The position numbers and the translations under genes were made by a program. From Adlercreutzia rubneri (GTDB taxonomy: Bacteria; Actinomycetota; Coriobacteriia; Coriobacteriales; Eggerthellaceae): a stretch of DNA of 64,000 bases. Shown piece by piece: positions 42,971-50,699 of this stretch. A model generated the notes under the pieces. It saw nothing but the letters and a program-made list of their open reading frames with translations, was not told the origin of the DNA and did no database searches. The DNA is taken from assembly GCF_009755265.1 (NCBI RefSeq), contig NZ_WPOO01000015.1, positions 1 through 64,000 on the forward strand. The letters run 5' to 3'. Each line of letters opens with the position of its first letter. The first letter of the stretch is position 1.

Positions 42971-43641
42971 TGATCGTCGCCATCGACGGGCCCTCCGGGG
43001 CCGGAAAGTCCACCGTGGCCAAGGCCGTGGCCAAAGAGCTCGGCTTCTCCTGCCTCGATACCGGGGCCATGTACCGCGCTATCGCCTGGCGCGCGCTGCA
43101 GGACGGCGTCGCGCTCGACGACGAGTCGGCCTTGGGAGTTATCGCCCGCACCTACGACATTGCCTTCGGGCATGTGGAAGGCGACCCGGTGCCGCGCCGC
43201 GTATTCATCGGCGACGATGAGGTGACCGACGCCATCCGCACCGCCGAGATCGACCGCGCGGTGAGCCCGGTGTCCGCCGCGCCCGCCGTGCGCGAGGCGC
43301 TGCTCGACCAGCAGCGCCGCATCGGCAACGCCGGCGACTACGTGGTGGAGGGCCGCGACATCGGTACCGTGGTGTTTCCCGATGCGGCCGTGAAGGTGTT
43401 CCTCACCGCCTCCGACGAGGAGCGCGCCCATCGCCGGGTGCGCCAGAACGTCGATCGCGGCATCGGTTCCATCGACTACGACGAGGTGCTGGCCGACCTG
43501 CGCCGGCGCGATGCGGCCGACTCCTCCCGCGCCACAGCGCCCTTGCGCCCCGCCGACGACGCCGTGCACATCGACTCCACCGCTCACTACATCGAGGAAG
43601 TCATCGAGCAGATCTGCACGCTAGCCCGAGAGGCGCGCTGA
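42970..43641 (+). CDS. cmk: Cytidylate kinase
   Basis: The 223-residue kinase phosphorylates CMP/dCMP. The P-loop GPSGAGKST is at 7-15, followed by LDTGAMYRAIAW and EGRDIGTVVFPDA. It starts with GTG overlapping the last base of aroA and ends one base into the plsC ATG. The cmk-plsC-ispH order is also common in Clostridia. Confidence 0.96.
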   Translation: MIVAIDGPSGAGKSTVAKAVAKELGFSCLDTGAMYRAIAWRALQDGVALDDESALGVIARTYDIAFGHVEGDPVPRRVFIGDDEVTDAIRTAEIDRAVSPVSAAPAVREALLDQQRRIGNAGDYVVEGRDIGTVVFPDAAVKVFLTASDEERAHRRVRQNVDRGIGSIDYDEVLADLRRRDAADSSRATAPLRPADDAVHIDSTAHYIEEVIEQICTLAREAR

Positions 43642-44510
43642 TGTTCCTAAAATACTCCGAAATGTGGGACATGGATCTGGGTGGCGAACCCAGCAAGAAC
43701 GAGATCCCGCACTGGTTCGGCAATGCGGCCTACGTGGTGGTGGGCGGCCTGTGCAAGCTGCTGTTCCGCTACCGGGTGGACAACCGCGACAAGCTGCGCG
43801 CTTTCCAAGGCGCGGAAGGGGCGCTCGTCATCTGCAACCACACGTCGTTCTTCGACGTCGTCTTCATGTACCTGGCCGCGCGCCCGAAGCAATGGGTGCG
43901 CCTCATGGGCCGCGACAGCCTCTTCGACAACGCCCACGGCCTGCTCGGCCAGGCGCTCTCGCGGGTGGGCGCCTTCCCCGTGAAGCGCGACACCGCCGAT
44001 ATGACCTCCATCAAGCGCGCCGTGCGCATGCTCAAGCGCCAGGAGCTCGTGGGCATCCTACCCGAGGGCACGCGCCGTGGCAAGACCGACCGGGTGCCCT
44101 CCATCCATGCCGGCGTGTCGGTGATCGCCCGCATGGCGAAGGTGCCCATCCTGCCCATGACCGTGCGCGGCGTGGAGCGCATCAAGCAGAAGGGCCAGCG
44201 CGTCCATTTCCCGAAGGTGACCGTCGACTACGGCGATCCCATTCTCGTCGGCGATTTCGACTTCCTGCCGAAGGACGAGCGCGTGGAAGCCTGCACCTGG
44301 TACGCCATGCGCGAGTGCTTCGCGCTGTACTACCGCTGCGCTCCCGAGGACGTGGACATGGCGGCGCTGTTCCCCGAGACGCGCGACTACGCCCCGGTGT
44401 TCGCCGAGCATCCTATCCCGCGCCACACGAGCGAGGAGCTGGCCCGCGCCGCCCGCACCGCTCGCGCCGAGAAAGCCGCCAAGGCCGCCGCGAAAGCGAA
44501 GGAGAGCTAA
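43641..44510 (+). CDS. plsC: 1-acyl-sn-glycerol-3-phosphate acyltransferase
   Basis: The 289-residue membrane-associated enzyme adds the second acyl chain to lysophosphatidic acid. The catalytic HX4D motif is NHTSFFD with H67 and D72, and the substrate-binding PEGTR is at 141-145. The C-terminus ends in an Ala/Lys-rich helix. A TGATG overlap joins it to cmk. Confidence 0.93.
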   Translation: MFLKYSEMWDMDLGGEPSKNEIPHWFGNAAYVVVGGLCKLLFRYRVDNRDKLRAFQGAEGALVICNHTSFFDVVFMYLAARPKQWVRLMGRDSLFDNAHGLLGQALSRVGAFPVKRDTADMTSIKRAVRMLKRQELVGILPEGTRRGKTDRVPSIHAGVSVIARMAKVPILPMTVRGVERIKQKGQRVHFPKVTVDYGDPILVGDFDFLPKDERVEACTWYAMRECFALYYRCAPEDVDMAALFPETRDYAPVFAEHPIPRHTSEELARAARTARAEKAAKAAAKAKES

Positions 44511-44512
44511 CC

Positions 44513-45409
44513 GTGGAAGTGATTCGCGCGAAGCGGGCCGGGGCCTGCTACGGGGTGCAGCGGGCGCTGGACATGGCCGACGAGGTCATCGCCGACGGGA
44601 GCCGGGCCTACACGCTCGGGCCACTCATCCACAATCCGCAGGTGGTGGCCGATCTGGCCGCCCGCGGCGCCGAGGCCGTTGGTTCCGTGGAAGATATCTG
44701 CTGGGAAGGTGCCGCAGCCGGGGACGCGTCAGCGGAAGGGTCAGCTTCCGCAGCCGGGGACGTGCCGGCGGTGGTCATCCGTTCTCATGGGGTGACGCCC
44801 CAGGTGCTCGCCGCTGTGGAAGATCGCGGGTTCACTGTGGTCGATGCCACCTGCCCCCATGTGTCCCGGGCCCAGCACGCCGCCGCGGAGCTGGCCGGCG
44901 AGGGCTGCCGCGTCATCGTGGTGGGGGAGGCGGGGCACCCGGAAGTGGAGGGGCTCACTGCCTGGGCCGAGGAAGCCGGCGGCAAGGTGGACGTGGTGGC
45001 CGCGCCCGAGGAGATCCCGGAGGGCCTGTACGATCCGGTGGGCGTGGTGGCCCAGACGACCCAGCGCCGCGAGAACTTGGAGGCGGTGGTGGCCGCCCTG
45101 CGCGCGGCGGGGCTTGAGCCCATCGTGAAGAACACCATCTGCTCGGCCACGCGCCAGCGCCAGGAGGCCGCAGCCGATCTGGCTTCGGCCGTGGACGCTA
45201 TGGTGGTCATCGGCGGCCGCAACTCGTCGAACACCACGCGGCTGGCCGAGGTGTGCGCGCTCACCTGCCCGCGCACCTTCCACATCGAATCGGCCGACGA
45301 GCTGGATCCGGCCGCCTTTGCCGGTTGCCGCCGCGTGGGCGTCACGGCCGGCGCGAGCACCCCTGAGAACCAGATCGCCGCCGTGGAAAAATTCTTGCGC
45401 GCCCTGTAG
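44513..45409 (+). CDS. ispH: 4-hydroxy-3-methylbut-2-enyl diphosphate reductase
   Basis: The 298-residue iron-sulfur enzyme performs the last step of the MEP isoprenoid pathway, giving IPP and DMAPP. The three cluster cysteines lie in GACYGV (C12), DATCPHV and NTICSAT, and the proton-relay glutamate in GHPEVEG. The start is a GTG three bases after plsC, with AAGGAGAG upstream. Residues 66-83 form an Ala/Gly/Ser-rich insertion made by an in-frame 36-bp duplication (15-base blocks at 44712-44726 and 44748-44762). Confidence 0.94.
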   Translation: MEVIRAKRAGACYGVQRALDMADEVIADGSRAYTLGPLIHNPQVVADLAARGAEAVGSVEDICWEGAAAGDASAEGSASAAGDVPAVVIRSHGVTPQVLAAVEDRGFTVVDATCPHVSRAQHAAAELAGEGCRVIVVGEAGHPEVEGLTAWAEEAGGKVDVVAAPEEIPEGLYDPVGVVAQTTQRRENLEAVVAALRAAGLEPIVKNTICSATRQRQEAAADLASAVDAMVVIGGRNSSNTTRLAEVCALTCPRTFHIESADELDPAAFAGCRRVGVTAGASTPENQIAAVEKFLRAL

Positions 45410-45411
45410 CC

Positions 45412-46872
45412 ATGGCCACCTACCCCGGAAAAGACATCGAGCGCGAGGCCAATGCGCCCTGTGCCGCCTGCGAGCAGGCGACCCTCACTCCTGCCGAGGC
45501 GGCGGCCGCGGCCTGGGCGGGGCCGGCGGCGCGCATTATCGCCGTGGAGCCGGAAAGCCCCGCCGACGACGCCGGCTTTGCGCCCGGCTGCTACCTCACG
45601 ACTGTGGACGGCGAGCCTTTGCGCGACATCATCGACTGGCGCTGGCTTGCCGCCGACGACGTTATCACTGTGGGCTACATCGATTTGGATGGCGAGGCCG
45701 GGGAGGTGGAGCTGGAGCGGGAGCCGGGTGAACGGTGGGGCTTTGAATTCGACGGCGTCCTGTTCGACCGTGTGAAGCTCTGCCGCAACGCCTGCGTGTT
45801 CTGCTTCATGCGTCAGCTGCCCGACGGCGTGCGCCCCTCGCTCGTGCTGCGCGACGACGACTTCCGTCTGAGCTTCCTTTCGGGCACCTTCGTCACGCTC
45901 ACGAACTTGAAGCCGGAAGACGAGACCCGCATCATCGAGCAGCACATCAGCCCCTTGCGGGTGAGCCTGCACGCGAGCGAGCCGGATCTGCGCCGCCGCA
46001 TGATCGGCAAGCACGCCGCCCATGGCCTGGCGGCCCTCGACCGTCTCCTGGCGGCCGGCATCGAGGCCCATGCGCAAATCGTGCTCATGCCCGGCGTGAA
46101 CGACGGCGACGCTTTGCGCGAGACCTTGGAATGGGCCTGGGAGCGCCCCGGCATAAACGGCGTGGGCATCGTGCCTCTGGGCTTCACCAAGCACCAAACG
46201 GCCCTGCACGAGAGCTTCACGACGCCCGAGGCCGCCCGCGGCGTCATCGATGTGATCGCCCCCTTCCAGCAGCGCGCCCGGGCCGAGCGCGGAGGCCCCT
46301 GGGTCTTCGCCGCCGACGAGTTCTACGTGAACGCCTTCGGCGCCGACACCCCGGCCCATATCCCGCCGGCCTCCGACTACGGCGACTACGACATGTTCGA
46401 GGACGGCATCGGCATCGTCCGCTCCTATGTGGACGAGTTCGAAGAGGTCTGCGAAAACGGCCTGGCTGCCCGCGCCGCTGAGGCGCTGGCCGCTCGAAAC
46501 CTCACGGCCCGCTACATCATCGGCGAGGCCATGCAGCCCTTCCTGGACGCCATGATCGCGAACAGCTCCCTGGCCGGCCGCCTCGTCCCCCTCACGGTGA
46601 GAAACGACTACTTCGGCGGCAACGTCAACGTCACCGGCCTCCTCACCGCCTCCGACATCGCCCCCGCCATCAAGGCCGCCAGCGAGGAAGAAGAAGGGAC
46701 CCACCAGCTCTTCCTTCTCCCTAAAGTCATCTTCAACGACAACGGCGTGACGCTCGATGACATGACCGTGCAGGATATCGAAAACGCGGCCGGCGCCCCG
46801 GTGTCCGTGGTATCCTGTAACCCGCTCGATTATCTGCCTGAGATCATAAAGCTCGCCCAAGACGAGTCGTAA
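45412..46872 (+). CDS. DUF512 family radical-SAM-like protein
   Basis: The 486-residue protein has a PDZ-like N-terminal part at about 40-105 (VEPESPADDAGFAPGC), then CRNACVFCF with cysteines at 124, 128 and 131 in the CxxxCxxC spacing of a radical SAM iron-sulfur site. The DUF512 domain follows to the end (NVTGLLTASD, DDMTVQDIE). Its function is unknown. It usually sits next to der, as here, which has led to guesses about ribosome or RNA maturation; I have no direct support for that. It starts two bases after ispH. Confidence 0.87.
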   Translation: MATYPGKDIEREANAPCAACEQATLTPAEAAAAAWAGPAARIIAVEPESPADDAGFAPGCYLTTVDGEPLRDIIDWRWLAADDVITVGYIDLDGEAGEVELEREPGERWGFEFDGVLFDRVKLCRNACVFCFMRQLPDGVRPSLVLRDDDFRLSFLSGTFVTLTNLKPEDETRIIEQHISPLRVSLHASEPDLRRRMIGKHAAHGLAALDRLLAAGIEAHAQIVLMPGVNDGDALRETLEWAWERPGINGVGIVPLGFTKHQTALHESFTTPEAARGVIDVIAPFQQRARAERGGPWVFAADEFYVNAFGADTPAHIPPASDYGDYDMFEDGIGIVRSYVDEFEEVCENGLAARAAEALAARNLTARYIIGEAMQPFLDAMIANSSLAGRLVPLTVRNDYFGGNVNVTGLLTASDIAPAIKAASEEEEGTHQLFLLPKVIFNDNGVTLDDMTVQDIENAAGAPVSVVSCNPLDYLPEIIKLAQDES

Positions 46873-46890
46873 AGAATAGCGAGGATACCC

Positions 46891-48204
46891 ATGGCCCTTC
46901 CCATCGTCGCCATCGTGGGCCGCCCGAACGTGGGCAAGTCCACCTTGGTCAACCGCATCGCCCAAACCGGCGACGCCATCGTGCACGAGATGCGCGGCGT
47001 CACCCGCGACCGCAGCTATCATAAGGCCGACTGGAACGGCGTCGAGTTCATGCTCATCGACACCGGCGGCATCGAGATGGGCGGCGACGACGCCTTCCAA
47101 GGCTCCATCCGCGCCCAGGCCTTCGAGGGGGCGCGCGAGGCCGACGTCATCATCTTCCTCGTGGACGGCAAGGCCGGCATCAACACCGACGACGAGGAGG
47201 TGGCCCGCATCCTGCAGAAGGCGGGCAAGCCGGTGTTCGTCGCCGTGAACAAGATGGACAACCCGGCCCGCATGGATGAAGTGTGGGAGTTCTACGCGCT
47301 CGGCCTGGGCGACCCGTGGCCGGTGAGCGCCCAGCACGGCAACGGCACGGGCGACTTGTTGGATGAGGTCGTGAACGAGCTGCGAAAGGTAGAGGTCGTT
47401 CCGGAAGAGGAGGTCGAGGCCATCAACGTGGCCATCATCGGCCGCCCGAATGCGGGGAAAAGCTCGCTCACCAACAAGCTCACCAACAACAACCGCTCCA
47501 TCGTGTCCGATGTGGCCGGCACCACGCGCGACGCCATCGACACCCTGGTCGAGCACGAGGGGCAGATGTACCGTATCGTGGACACCGCGGGCCTGCGCCG
47601 CAAGAGCCAGATCGACGAGGACGTGGAATACTACGGCTTCGTGCGAGCCATGCGCGCCATCGACCGCGCCGACGTGGCCCTGCTCGTCATCGACGGCACC
47701 CTGGGCCTCACCAACGAGGACCAGCGCGTGGCCGGGTATGCCGCCGAGCGCGGGTGCGCCATGGTGATCGTGCTGAACAAGTGGGATATCGTGGAGGGCC
47801 CCGAGGAGAAGGCGAAGATCCGCGAGCGCATCGAGGACCGCATGACGTTCGTGGGCTACGCGCCGGTGGTGGCCATCTCTGCGCTCACCGGCAAGCGCGT
47901 CGACCGCATCTGGAGTGCCATCGACGACGTGTATGCCAACTACAGCCGCACCATCCCCACGGCCCGTTTGAACACCTGGCTCGCCGGTATCCGCGAGACG
48001 GGGCACACCGTGTCGAAGGGCAAAGCGGTGTTACGCATGAAGTACCTCACCCAGACCGGCACCTGCCCGCCGCACTTCACCTTCTTCGTGAATCGCCCCG
48101 ATGTCGTGGACGACAACTACGAGCGCTACCTTGAGAACCGCATGCGCGAGGCCTTCCCCTTGGAGGGCACCCCCATCCGCCTCAAGTTCAAGAAGAAGGA
48201 CTAA
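46891..48204 (+). CDS. der: Ribosome biogenesis GTPase Der
   Basis: The 437-residue protein has two tandem GTPase domains, with P-loops GRPNVGKST at 10-18 and GRPNAGKSS from 184. The G3 motifs DTGG and DTAG, the NKxD motifs (NKMD, NKWD) and a C-terminal KH-like domain are present. Der (EngA) is needed for maturation of the 50S subunit. It follows DUF512 after 18 bases. Confidence 0.97.
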   Translation: MALPIVAIVGRPNVGKSTLVNRIAQTGDAIVHEMRGVTRDRSYHKADWNGVEFMLIDTGGIEMGGDDAFQGSIRAQAFEGAREADVIIFLVDGKAGINTDDEEVARILQKAGKPVFVAVNKMDNPARMDEVWEFYALGLGDPWPVSAQHGNGTGDLLDEVVNELRKVEVVPEEEVEAINVAIIGRPNAGKSSLTNKLTNNNRSIVSDVAGTTRDAIDTLVEHEGQMYRIVDTAGLRRKSQIDEDVEYYGFVRAMRAIDRADVALLVIDGTLGLTNEDQRVAGYAAERGCAMVIVLNKWDIVEGPEEKAKIRERIEDRMTFVGYAPVVAISALTGKRVDRIWSAIDDVYANYSRTIPTARLNTWLAGIRETGHTVSKGKAVLRMKYLTQTGTCPPHFTFFVNRPDVVDDNYERYLENRMREAFPLEGTPIRLKFKKKD

Positions 48205-48207
48205 CCC

Positions 48208-48912
48208 GTGGACACCGTCATCACGTATCTGACCCTGTCGTTCATCGTCTCGTTTTTGCTGGGCTCCATCCCCTGGGGCGTCATCGTCTCGAAGCTGGCC
48301 TTTCACAAGGACATCCGCGACGAGGGATCGGGAAACATCGGCACCACCAACGCCTTCAGGGCCATGGGGAAGGTCGGGGGTGCGCTCGTGTTCGTGCTCG
48401 ATTTCGGGAAGGGGCTTTTGTCCGGCTGGCTCGCGGCCTTTGTGTTCGCCCCGGCCATAGCTGCGGTGCCGGTGGACGCCGTCACTCCCGACGGCCAGCT
48501 GCTTCTCGGCATCTTCGGCAATCCGGCTTTGAATCCGGTGGGCCTCGCTTTGGCCCTCGCTTTCGCGGGCTGCACGCTCGGCCACATCTTCAGCCCCTGG
48601 CTCAAGTTCAAGGGCGGCAAGGGTATCGCGGTGGCCGCCGCTTGCCTGTGGTTCGTATTCGGTCCGGTGGGTTTTTTCATCGAGATCGCCGCGTTCGCCC
48701 TCGGCATCGCCATCACCCGCTGCGTGTCCGTGGGCTCCATCGCCGCGGCGGCCATCTGCCCGCTGCTCGCCCTATACTTCTACTGGGGCCAGTGGGTACC
48801 TTGGCTCATCATCGCTGCCACGGCCTGCGTCGTCATCTGGGCCCACCGCGCCAACATCGCCCGCCTGCGCGCGGGCACGGAGAACAAGATAGGTGGTAAG
48901 AAAGCAGCCTAG
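48208..48912 (+). CDS. plsY: Glycerol-3-phosphate acyltransferase PlsY
   Basis: The 234-residue integral membrane enzyme transfers an acyl group from acyl-phosphate to glycerol-3-phosphate. FLLGSIPWGVI near 12-22, GSGNIGTTNAFRAMG near 37-51 and the KFKGGKGIA loop are the three PlsY motifs. The start is GTG, three bases after der. It supplies substrate for plsC in the same cluster, and gpsA next door provides glycerol-3-phosphate. Confidence 0.94.
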   Translation: MDTVITYLTLSFIVSFLLGSIPWGVIVSKLAFHKDIRDEGSGNIGTTNAFRAMGKVGGALVFVLDFGKGLLSGWLAAFVFAPAIAAVPVDAVTPDGQLLLGIFGNPALNPVGLALALAFAGCTLGHIFSPWLKFKGGKGIAVAAACLWFVFGPVGFFIEIAAFALGIAITRCVSVGSIAAAAICPLLALYFYWGQWVPWLIIAATACVVIWAHRANIARLRAGTENKIGGKKAA

Positions 48913-48932
48913 CATCAACCATGGTTGAGCGA

Positions 48933-49050
48933 AGCGGAGATACGGGGTGTTCTGACCGAGCGAGTTCCGCAGCGACTGAAACAGGACTCAATGTCCTGTT
49001 TCACAAAGCGAGGACTGTCTGAGCGAATCAGAATACCGCGTAGCTCCGCT
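48933..49050 (-). repeat. Nested-hairpin repeat, copy D (inverted orientation)
   Basis: Outer arms at 48933-48955 and 49028-49050 (AGCGGAGATACGGGG and near-complement, 20 of 23) enclose the complementary form of the shell: AGCGAGTTCCGCAG on the left and CGAGGACTGTCTGAGCG on the right. The inner hairpin is GAAACAGGAC/GTCCTGTTTC. It is placed 20 bases after plsY and before gpsA. Confidence 0.85.
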
Positions 49051-49083
49051 CTGGGGGAGTTGCGACCAAGAGAGAGGATTGAT

Positions 49084-50082
49084 ATGCGCGTAGCAGTGAT
49101 TGGGGCCGGCAGCTGGGGAACGGCGTTGGCGCTCGTGCTGGCGGAAGCAGGCCACGAGGTGGTGCTCTGGGCCCGCACGCCCGAGGTGGCCCGTGCCATC
49201 AACGAGGAGCACCGCAACCCTCGGTACCTCTCGGACTACCGCCTTCCTTCCGCCATCCGCGCCACCGCCGACTACGCGTGTGCCTGCGAGGGCGCTGAGG
49301 CCGTGGTCATCGTGACGCCCTCGGCCGCCCTGCGCTCGGTGGCCGCCGACCTGCGAGAGCTCATTGCGCCTGCGACCCCCATCGTCATCTGCTCGAAGGG
49401 CGTGGAGGAAAAGACGGGCCTGCTTCCCATCGATACCTTCGCCGCCGAGCTGGGGAACGCCGGGCGCATGGCGGTGCTGTCGGGCCCCACCCATGCCGAG
49501 GAGGTTATTTGTCGCAAGCCGTCGGCCGCGGTGGTGGCGTCGGCCGACGAGGGGACGGCGCTGTTCTTCCGCGACCTGTTCGCCACGCGGTTCTTCCGCA
49601 CCTACACCTCCGACGACCCGGTCGGGGTGGAGCTGTGCGCCGCCTTCAAGAACGTCATCGCCATTGCCGTGGGCATCTCCTACGGCATGGGCTTCGGCGA
49701 CAACACTGCGGCGATGCTGATCACCCGCGGTCTCGCCGAGATGAGCCGCATGGTGGTGGCCGCCGGGGGAGAGGCACTCACCTGCATGGGGCTCGGGGGC
49801 GCCGGCGACATGGTGGTCACCTGCATGTCGCAGCACTCGCGCAACCGGCGGTTCGGCGAGCAGTACGTGGCCCGCGGCCTTACCCTGGACGATTTCACGG
49901 CGCAGACCCACATGGTGGTGGAAGGGGCCATCGCCTGCAAGACCCTGGCCACGCTCGAGGCCCGCTACGGGGTCGATTTGCCTCTGACTGATACGGTGCG
50001 CAGCGTCGTGTGGGAAGGGGTGAACCCGCGCGAGGCCGCGGCCGCCCTCATCGATCGGCCGCTGAAGAGCGAGTTCTACTAG
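49084..50082 (+). CDS. gpsA: Glycerol-3-phosphate dehydrogenase [NAD(P)+]
   Basis: The 332-residue cytosolic enzyme reduces dihydroxyacetone phosphate to glycerol-3-phosphate for phospholipids. GAGSWGTALA at 7-16 is the dinucleotide loop, and the catalytic lysine lies in AAFKNVIAIA. The ATG at 49084 follows GAGAGGA. The frame is open upstream through the repeat, but those codons are not part of the protein family. Confidence 0.96.
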   Translation: MRVAVIGAGSWGTALALVLAEAGHEVVLWARTPEVARAINEEHRNPRYLSDYRLPSAIRATADYACACEGAEAVVIVTPSAALRSVAADLRELIAPATPIVICSKGVEEKTGLLPIDTFAAELGNAGRMAVLSGPTHAEEVICRKPSAAVVASADEGTALFFRDLFATRFFRTYTSDDPVGVELCAAFKNVIAIAVGISYGMGFGDNTAAMLITRGLAEMSRMVVAAGGEALTCMGLGGAGDMVVTCMSQHSRNRRFGEQYVARGLTLDDFTAQTHMVVEGAIACKTLATLEARYGVDLPLTDTVRSVVWEGVNPREAAAALIDRPLKSEFY

Positions 50083-50114
50083 AGCGATCTTTCAGGTTGT
50101 CCGGCCTTTAACGC

Positions 50115-50221
50115 CGGGACGGGGGTGCCGTGCTCAAACAGCGGTCTATGGCACTTCTCGTCTGGGGGTTCGGGCCTTTCCGTTTGCCATAGACCGAACT
50201 GCGCGCGGCACCCCCGCCCCG
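50115..50221. repeat. Nested hairpin related in plan to the A-E repeats
   Basis: Outer arms of 16 bases (50115-50130 and 50206-50221, one mismatch) and a perfect 12-bp inner stem CGGTCTATGGCA/TGCCATAGACCG (50142-50153 and 50185-50196) are joined by a short internal loop. The internal TGCTCAAACAG and CTGCGC resemble degenerate copy E more than copies A-D. Confidence 0.65.
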
Positions 50222-50306
50222 AATCTCGGGTTTGCTTCGTAAAATACGAGCGATTGCCTTAAGATTTCGCCAGGTAAACGGGGTGCATACATGGTCGCAA
50301 CCGTCG

Positions 50307-50348
50307 GGCCTTCCCGCTTTCACGAGGACGGGAAGGCCTTATTGTTGT
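50307..50348 (+). terminator. Terminator in the gpsA-kinase gap
   Basis: GGCCTTCCCG at 50307-50316 pairs perfectly with 50329-50338 and is followed by TTATTGTTGT. It could end the gpsA operon transcript or a separate small RNA. Confidence 0.65.
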
Positions 50349-50536
50349 CATCAGCCGAGCGGAAGGGCGGAAATCCGGGCAACCGGGCGCCCGTACCGCG
50401 AGGTCCTTGACAACCAATTCGAGCTTTCCGTCGCACCGTCTCCTGCGTGAACCCTCCTCTCTCCTCTCTCAAAACCCTCGCGGCGGAAACGATTTCCATG
50501 CGCACGTTATCCCCTTCTCCTCCGTGCGTACTGAGC

Positions 50537-50573
50537 AAAGCTCCTCCGGTTCCCCTGCCGGAGGAGCTTTTTT
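50537..50573 (+). terminator. Strong terminator before the second kinase gene
   Basis: A perfect 13-bp stem AAAGCTCCTCCGG/CCGGAGGAGCTTT (50537-50549 and 50558-50570) runs into TTTTTT. No protein gene ends just ahead of it. Confidence 0.85.
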
Positions 50574-50699
50574 ATGGGCATCTCTTTGCGGCCGCGCCTC
50601 GTTTTCCCCTTGTCGTATGCCGTTTTCGCCTTGCAGTTTCCCCTCTGATGACGTACTGTTAAGCAAGCAAATTTCGAAGGGGAAGGGTGCGCCGCCGCT

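Larger units (their letters stand above)
50083..50699. other. 617-base intergenic region with several structures
   Basis: No protein gene is convincing here. The stretch holds a nested hairpin (50115-50221), a terminator (50307-50348) and a strong terminator (50537-50573) that has no gene before it. A transcript ending at either terminator, for example an RNA of about 150-200 bases, would be an unannotated non-coding RNA. TTGACA at 50408-50413 lacks a matching -10. Confidence 0.45.

Noticed and set aside
48925..49083. N-terminal extension of gpsA reading through repeat copy D
   Set aside because: The extension is encoded by the repeat, lies before a good ribosome-binding site and is absent from the protein family.
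50408..50413. TTGACA as promoter of a small RNA
   Set aside because: No -10 hexamer lies 16-18 bases downstream.
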